From: Spirometra erinaceieuropaei
Taxonomy: Eukaryota; Platyhelminthes; Cestoda; Diphyllobothriidea; Diphyllobothriidae
Assembly: GCA_902702965.1 (NCBI GenBank)
Contig: CACRXP010000006.1
Coordinates: 902,758 to 966,757 of the forward strand
Length of the DNA: 64,000 nucleotides
Direction of reading: 5' to 3'
Under the pieces are notes generated by a model. It made no database searches. It was given only the letters and a program-made list of their open reading frames with translations, and was not told where the DNA came from. Made by a program: the position numbers and the translations under genes. Shown here one piece after another: positions 57,525 to 64,000 of this stretch (its first letter is position 1; each line of letters begins with the position of its first letter).

Positions 57525-57985
57525 GGTTTCGACTGTCGCTTCCGACGATGTCCATCGTGTGCTACGCAGCAAGGTGCAGCATGCACGGTGGTTTGCGTGT
57601 TAATTAGTTTATAGGGATAGTAGACTTGCACAGCCTTTACCGCACTCCCTCCTCCCCATTCCCCACCTGCAAACGGTGTCAAGACATCGTCAAAAAGACC
57701 AGATGCGGGAGAGCGCGCAAGTGGTTAGCACTGACGGACCCGCACCTAGGCGTGCCACCATACTCCCTGGTCCAAAACATACACTTGATCAGGATTTAGC
57801 ACCAACAACAACACTCCAACAGGGGTCAGAAGGACGAGGATGATGACTGGGCAGTCGTGCCCGCCATCTGTCTACCTAGCGAGGGCCCAAGCTCATCTAC
57901 CAATAGGGAGCCAGGCGTCAGGGGACTGCTGGCACATACCAGGCTGCGAGATCCATGGTTTGTTGGTGTTGGCATAGCACACGCT
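57525..57985 (-). repeat. dispersed repeat family A, copy 4
   Basis: cgacgatgtccatcgtgtgc near 57541, cgcactccctcctccccatt near 57642, gtcaaaaagaccagatgcgg near 57688, gatgactgggcagtcgtgcc near 57842, and gggagccaggcgtcagggga near 57906 run in one block. It combines the regions found separately in copies 2 and 3. Confidence 0.7.
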
Positions 57986-58917
57986 TTCAGGCCTTTTGGT
58001 TGCTCCATGATGACACTTGTCGGAAGAATATGCAAGATTCATCCTACCTGTTTTCGTCCATAGACTACGGGAAGATGCTGGCAGACCGTTAGCAGTCTTT
58101 GACTCTTCCGGCCATAAGACAGAACTCTATTTCACACATCTTCTGATCTCAGGGCTGAGGTTAACCCAACTGACGAGCGCAAAAAGTGCAGACTTGAGCT
58201 TCAAGGCAAACCAAAACCGAAGAGCTCCTTTGCCTTTTCAATGCAGCCGGGTCTTCATCTTTCTGATTTGCGTAAAGTTGTGGGGGGAAAGGAATGTAAA
58301 ATGTATCTAGCCACCGAATCAGTTGTTCTTATGAGGTATAAATAGGTGAAATGCCGAAGAGGAAAGGGAACGAGGGAAAGAAGGTAATCGGGTAAGTGTT
58401 ACTGCGTCAGTGAAGGGTTAATAGCTAACAGTATATTCACTCTCTCGGGTGACCGACTAAATGCCCGGGAGACCGCCTTCGTAGTATTGCAAAGGGTTCA
58501 TTAAACATGGATTAGAGTTGTATCTGTCGTGGGCAAACATATATTTTCTAGCCTTGCCCGTAAATATTAGACAGCGTGCATCAAAAGTTTCACAATTTAT
58601 GCAAGACAAACCATTGAGTGATGCTTTGTCACCTTAGGGCAAACATTTGCTTTACTTTGAGCGTCAACCGGCCTAGTGCGTTCTTTGCATAAACAAGCAC
58701 ACCTGATTCACCTGCATAAACTCTATCTTATAACCGCCCTGCACAATAGAACTGTTATCGAGAAACTGGGGTTCAGGCAGAGACGAATAAATCAGGGAAT
58801 TCTGTTCAGATCCAATCTCACTCAGACTGTATTTGAGAGTGGTCTTTTTACACCATACTGGAGGCATAGGTGCTAGCTTAGTATGGGGACACGTATTTGG
58901 ACGCGTTATAATACATG

Positions 58918-58955
58918 ACTGCGAGAAGTTCGGCTCATCACTGAGCCCCTAGTGT
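58918..58955 (+). repeat. short repeat shared with 35521-35558
   Basis: ctgcgagaagttcggctcat, then cactgagcccctagtg, resembles the sequence just before the head of SINE copy a (ctgcgaggggttcggctctt, cattgagaccccc). Confidence 0.5.
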
Positions 58956-59334
58956 TCCTTGTCCGTTTACTGGTAGATAGTCCAGTTTTGAAATTGCGGT
59001 TTTCAATTTCCTTATAAATAAATATGCCAACTTTAAGGAAAATCTTCTAAACGAGTCTCTGTAGGCTCCGTTCGAAGGTTGATATAAAGATTTCAACCGA
59101 ACTCCATCTGATCCAGTGGACTACTCACCTAGTATTCATTAACTGCCTGTAATCTGGTAGTATATCACACACGTTACATGGCTTACTATACTGTAACACA
59201 CGAGCTAGCTGAAGGCCCGTGCAGGCGTTTCGTCAATATCCTAGACCCGTAAAGCTTCCTTCCGAATGATCCACTCTAACTCACTGTATGAATTGCTGAG
59301 AATATTAAAAAGCTGAAATTAACGAGTACGTTTG

Positions 59335-59379
59335 GACTGGCTGATGACGGTTAAAAAGCTTGAAACATGCGTTCCAGTC
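59335..59379 (+). ncRNA. hammerhead-ribozyme-like motif outside a complete SINE
   Basis: Stem I GACTGG/CCAGTC (perfect 6 bp), core CTGATGA, stem II GGTT-AAAA-AGCT with wobble pairs, GAAA, minimal stem III CATGCG, TT before stem I. Core and stem I are the best preserved together in the window. The SINE head and tail are not recognisable around it. The pair closing stem II next to the core is C-T. Confidence 0.55.
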
Positions 59380-60021
59380 TCAGGCCTGTTTTTCGACATT
59401 CCCTTTACCTGTACTGCTTGGTACTGTCGGTCGTCGGGTCGACAGTTTATCAAGCAACGATATCATGCAGGACGAATCACCAGTATCTGTGGCCGGCCAG
59501 GCGTGGTCGGTCGCATGGTGCAATCGCATTGACGTTGAGATTTTGATGTGGTTAGTCGAGTGCCAATACACAGGAACGCATACGGCTCCCCTTCCCATTC
59601 CCCTCCCCCAACCACTGCAAACGGTTGCTGGAACTGACAACCCCCGGGAGCTCGAAGTGGTGCACGCAGTTACCAACCGCTGGAAGGGGGAAGTGAGTGG
59701 AGAGCGAGAGAGAGAGGGAGATCCTGTGACCAGTTTCCTACGTTTTTCTGTCTGGAACGGTGCGTGACTGACTGATCGGAATCTGAAATGGAGAGTTGGG
59801 TCTGTCGGCCAGTACAAAGGCCCACTTTGGTCGTGTTTTGGAAAAGATGGCTTTTTTTCAATAGTTTGTATGCCAGAAGCTCGGAAAACGTTAGTTCTGC
59901 GAAGGTTTGTGAGGCAAACTAGAGGCTTGAGATGAATAAAGGATACCACGACGCAAGAAACTACCGCCAAGGATTTTCTGATCCTCAGAAACGCGTATAT
60001 GCAGATCGGGCTAGCTGACAC
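59380..60021 (-). other. 213-codon open frame in a GC-rich island, unrecognised
   Basis: An unbroken minus-strand frame overlaps a CpG-rich stretch (about 59400-59770). It is rich in S, R, T and P with no domain (for example RKLVTGSPSLSRSPLTSPFQ). Purine runs such as gagcgagagagagagggaga lie near 59702. High GC lowers stop frequency, so the frame may be meaningless. A repeat-derived or promoter-type island is an alternative. Confidence 0.2.
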
Positions 60022-60613
60022 AATTGATTATTCAAATGAATCTGCAGAGGTTGAGCAAATTATTTTTAACAAAGCGGTCGCCAACGGAGCAACGATGAAG
60101 ACAGCGTTGGATGCTGCAAGCGATACCCTTTGAAGAACCTGCCGCCCATGTCTTGAAGGTAGAATTTTATATAACCTCTAATACCCCCAATAAGTGAAAA
60201 TAAAAGTTTAGATGCATTGTACAAGTTCTCTTTGGCAGCAATTTCGACTCCAATTATCCAAAATGTACCTTAGAGTAGTTGCATCGGCAAGGGTGTGGTG
60301 TATATATAGGGTCTCTTTCTCCGGGAAGCAATAGTATTTAAACAAAAGCAACTGGCATTATTTATTTGTACGTTAAAGAAAGAGAAATAAAAAAGTCGCA
60401 GTGGCTGCTGTATGAGGGTGTTCAAGATGCTCTAAAAGTACTCATACAATACCTTTTTGACAATGCCCGCAAAGAGGACATTAAATCCATTGTTTGTTAT
60501 GATTAAATAGTAAAAATGTGGTTCTCTTTAAATTGGTGACTGTACGAAGGACCATAATCTGTACAGTCTTTCTGTTCAACACAAATTCTTCCTGGAGGAA
60601 GTGATTTATACAT

Positions 60614-60950
60614 TTAAGATCTGCTCGCCTTCATCACGCAGACGTACCTACTGAGTCGGAGGCCCAGGCATAGGGTTCTATACTTAGCACTCACAGAACA
60701 AAATAGTCCGGGTTTTGAGCCAAGAGATTGTGTCGCTCTCGGACTGAGGGCAGTACGTAAGAAAACGGGGATTGCCGTCCCGTCGACCTGGCAGTGAAAT
60801 TGGCCATCGAATCTGAATTGAAGATTTAATGTGCGGTGTAGGAGCACGTCCTTTAGGTCTCCTCGCACAAAAATTCGGTCGTTTACGAGAGGAGAATATA
60901 AGCTGACAGAGAAGCGATGTCTACGGATTGGCATCGGATTCCCATTTGGA
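60614..60950 (-). pseudogene. Penelope-like element: reverse transcriptase palm fragment
   Basis: On the minus strand, LKDVLLHRTLNLQFRFDGQF, then HCQVDGTAI, matches the PLE RT block that normally continues to a GSPLGP motif (xxFNGxFYxQVDGxAM). The glycine and proline residues after VDG are lost (PVFLRTALSP), so the frame is shifted or mutated there. Upstream HRFSVSLYSPLVNDRIF looks like further fingers sequence. No YVDD block or endonuclease is found downstream, so only this RT segment remains. Confidence 0.6.
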
Positions 60951-61584
60951 TCTATATTAATTGTGGAGTCAATGAGCTCAGGTGCATATGTTCGTTAATT
61001 TACTTGGCGCTGTTTGGTATCGAATCGACGTAAGATCATATATCCGACCGCTAAGATAGGACTGAGTTTTAGAAGCCCCCCCCCTTTTTCCCCCTGATGT
61101 TAGGGAAAGAATGTCCTTTTAAACCTCTTTCATCTGCATCTACGCTTTCGCTTGCACCTTTCGGGGAGACTGTATTGGTTGTTTAGCTAGCCACCTATTT
61201 TAGCGGATGAGAAAGCACCCTTCTACCTGACTAAATCAAGATACGTAGAAGCTATAGCACAAAAGCGTTCCAAGGACACGAATCAGTAGTTACTTGCGAC
61301 AGCAGAAGTTGTGTCCATACGGTTAGCCAACTTAAACTTTTAATCGCCCAAAGCGCTCATACAGGCCCTAAAACTCCTTTTGCCAAACCTGAACCCAGCA
61401 TATATGTTGACACATCTTGCAACGTCGCCTTAATGCGACGATATAATGACATAAATAATGGCCCGACACCTGCCCCTCTTCACGCTAAGCTTCTGACAGA
61501 ACTAGATTATAACCCCTGACCTCTGCCTACCGCCCTAACCCCCTCCACCATACTTACCGTCTACTGGCTGTTTTGACTTTTGGC

Positions 61585-61660
61585 ACTTTGCCCACCCCTA
61601 TATAACTGTACTGGCCTGGCGACGAATTCTCGAAAGCATACGTTTGCCGAAACTGACGTA
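61585..61660 (+). repeat. repeat block with TATA-like box, shared with 3060-3130
   Basis: cacccctatataactgtact, then ggcctggcgacgaattctcg, aaagcatacgtttgccg. The TATA-like box sits about 10 bp ahead of the shared block. It may be a retroelement promoter end. Confidence 0.4.
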
Positions 61661-62149
61661 TTATCACCACTGAGCTTAAACATTTAATACGGATTCATTT
61701 TCAGGTTTAAATACTGAAATTTCAAATTGAGAGAAATGGGTGCGTACGAAACCTGCTCCTGTATGCCCACACGCAATGGCACAAGACTGCCCGGAACAGT
61801 CGTGCTGTGTGTAAAAACCGCCCAGTGTTGATTCGTCAAATTCAAGGGTAGCCTAGTCGAATTTAAATCGACCAGCGCCTCCTGCGACCGGCTGGATCCG
61901 ATGAGGATCGTCTGGGTGTACTATTGAAAGGAATTGATCGATAAACCAGAAAATATATGTAGATTAGATTATACTGTCATTACTTTGCTCATTTGACGTC
62001 GACGCCTAAGGGCTAAAAGCTTGGAGTGTTGGCGTTAGACATTTTGATGTAAAAAACGGTCACTAGCGCTTCACCATTTCTACTGATTTGTTTACGCGTC
62101 AGAAAGCTACTCGTGGACGCAAACAGATTTATTAGCACTATCACTTAGC

Positions 62150-62600
62150 CACCACCCCCCCCCCCAAATCGGGCCGCATGTTACGAGGGAGCCATATCGG
62201 ATTCGATCAGATGTTATCAGAATGCGCACAATAGCAAAAGCCAACATTTCGGTGTGCGGTGGCAGACCCAGTTGCCGGCCAGACGTCTTACACACTGGGA
62301 CCACTGCCGCCCCCACCATTGTCGGTTTTATTGTTTAAAACGCGTAATTTTCTGTGTGGACCAGGGGGTGTGGAGTGGAGCGCCAAGTTATGTGCTTGAC
62401 CCTGCCTCTGGTCTTTTTGGCTCTGTCTTGATACGGGGCCCAGTTTGGGGAGGAGGGGGAGGAGCGAGTGCAGTAGCTGTTGCGCGAGTCTAGTGCCACT
62501 ATAATCCAATTGACGCACGATTCACCGTGTCTGCTTCGTTTTGCCGTGGAGCACACGGTGGACATCGTCGGCAACGACGGTCGAACTGTCATTAGCCTGA
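62150..62600 (+). repeat. dispersed repeat family A, copy 5 (inverted)
   Basis: tttcggtgtgcggtggcaga, gcagacccagttgccggcc, gtgtggaccagggggtgtgg, ggtctttttggctctgtctt, then ttgccgtggagcacacggtg and gacggtcgaactgtcat at the end. It is the reverse complement of copy 1 over about 450 bp. A C-run (62154-62165) lies at its left edge. Confidence 0.7.
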
Positions 62601-62699
62601 GATTTTGGCGCGATGTCCCAGGTCGCTGCTCACACCCCCGAGAAAGACCATTAATTAGACTTTACGGGCACACGGATAATAGCCCGACTGTCCGACACT

Positions 62700-64000
62700 A
62701 ATTATTCAGACAGACAGGTTAATCTATCTGTCCCCTCTCCTTAGGTTATCAGGCTCTGCGCTCGTACGTCTCATCCACGCGACCCAGTTCCCAGGCAAGT
62801 AGCCATATCGTTGCCACATCGTAAGATCACTGTGAGTTAAACGGCGTGAGTCATTGACACCAATCCCCGCCTTCTTTTTGTCTCACTATAAGACCGACCA
62901 GCTAACGATGTAATCGCATAGTCTCTCTGGATAGACTCTTCTGTACCTATGAGAGCTCGGACTACACAGTGATAACGCGTCCATCTTACTTTTGACAAGA
63001 TCCTGCGTTAGCAAAGATTTCTTCATCGCATAAACACTTTCATGAACAATGCTTCTTCCATGCGAATATGCGGCAAGTAATGGTTAGGTTGGGCCGCGTT
63101 GAACAAGCCTCGCCTCGGACAAAGCAGGATACCTATTCTCAAAAGGCGATGATTTACATTTAATCGGGGCGGATTTCATTCGGAAAAGCTCAAACAAAAC
63201 CAGTCGGTTTATAGAAGCCTCTGTGCAACTTAAATACGTCTCGATAAGTAAATTTAAGCAACAAAATGTCACCAAAGTCATTGTTATTTAATTATACGGC
63301 ATGCTAGTGAACGGAATCACGGGACACAACTCAGTAAAACGGCCATGCGTTAACACATGAGCCCTTATCACTCCTCGAACTATCGCACGTTCCACTTACT
63401 TATAAACCATGTGAAGGATAATGAATTTAAAAACCCTGAAAATCTGAAGAGATATATAAGCACTACCGAAAAATTAGAGAGGCCACAGGAAACCAGCGAC
63501 AGTGTCTCTGTTGGGCAGGAAAATACTTTCGAATAATTTGTAACATTTGCCACAACACTTCAGTCCGGTGAAAAAAGACTGCATTTAAAAGAAAACCGAT
63601 CTTACGTTTAACCATTCGCTCCAAAGCATATTGCGTAGGTCGCAAAATGCAGTTCCATAAGATAAAGTTGGTTGCCCATATTTCAACCCGCGGTCGAAAA
63701 GAATCAGTAAATATCTATATACCACGTAATATAAGAGAATTCGAAAATATTCTTGTGCCTTCAAGGTCTGTCACAATTTCTGGCAACAGCTGAAAAAGCA
63801 TCACAAAACTGCACCGTCTCGATTGAGTCTAGTTGTTACAGACGGTGTAGACTGTTTATCTTAGCGCAGAAGTATATGCATTTTTAATTACTTGTTCAAA
63901 CTGTTATTCCTAAAATTAGCAACATGGTGGAATGAATTTACACGTTTTGGGGGGTTTTACAACCGGAGCAGTTGCGCTGTCTTAAAAGAGGCCCTCCAAA
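62700..64000. other. no supported gene
   Basis: Two short minus-strand frames (63084-63281 and 63463-63645) have plausible composition but no splice or domain support. Confidence 0.35.

Noticed and set aside
62152..62166. Poly-C run as a possible telomere-like or G-quadruplex site
   Set aside because: It is a single homopolymer without the repeated G-tracts needed; simple slippage explains it.

Overview
The window looks like a eukaryotic nuclear genome segment, AT-rich with GC-richer islands of repeats. No prokaryotic gene organisation, rRNA or intact tRNA is visible. The best guess at the organism is a parasitic flatworm, probably a tapeworm. This rests on three kinds of decayed Penelope-like element (PLE) with GIY-YIG endonuclease domains, tRNA-headed SINEs carrying a hammerhead-like motif (an architecture known from schistosome Sm-alpha elements), and very low coding density. 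No database search was possible, so the taxonomy is inference.

Layout. 1-3.4 kb: two broken lineage-1 PLE copies on the minus strand and a dispersed repeat (family A). 3.4-20 kb: mostly featureless AT-rich DNA holding three fold-back (long terminal inverted repeat) elements of about 0.5-1 kb. 20.2-22 kb: a SINE tail and a frameshifted lineage-3 PLE. 23.9-39.5 kb: several exon-like minus-strand frames that may belong to one or more host genes, with more fold-back elements. 35.5-37.7 kb: a nest of tRNA-Arg-type SINEs around a lineage-2 PLE whose 3' tail is present at both ends in opposite orientation. 41.9-45 kb: a second nest, with two SINEs, two lineage-3 PLE tails joined head to head, and family A repeats. 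49.6-51.7 kb: two more lineage-2 PLE 3' ends. 51.9-52.9 kb: the best preserved fold-back element, flanked by TA. 57.5-62.6 kb: more family A copies, an isolated hammerhead-like motif and a lineage-1-like PLE reverse transcriptase fragment.

The clearest biology is retroelement biology. PLE reverse transcriptase and GIY-YIG endonuclease remnants are present in three lineages. The SINEs have no coding capacity; they combine a Pol III type internal promoter derived from tRNA-Arg(TCT) with a type I hammerhead-like fold, and in two places one unit's tail directly precedes the next unit's head. The fold-back elements would make long hairpin RNA if transcribed. Host gene content is uncertain: the exon calls rest on open frame, splice-site match, composition and, in a few pairs, phase, and are given low confidence.
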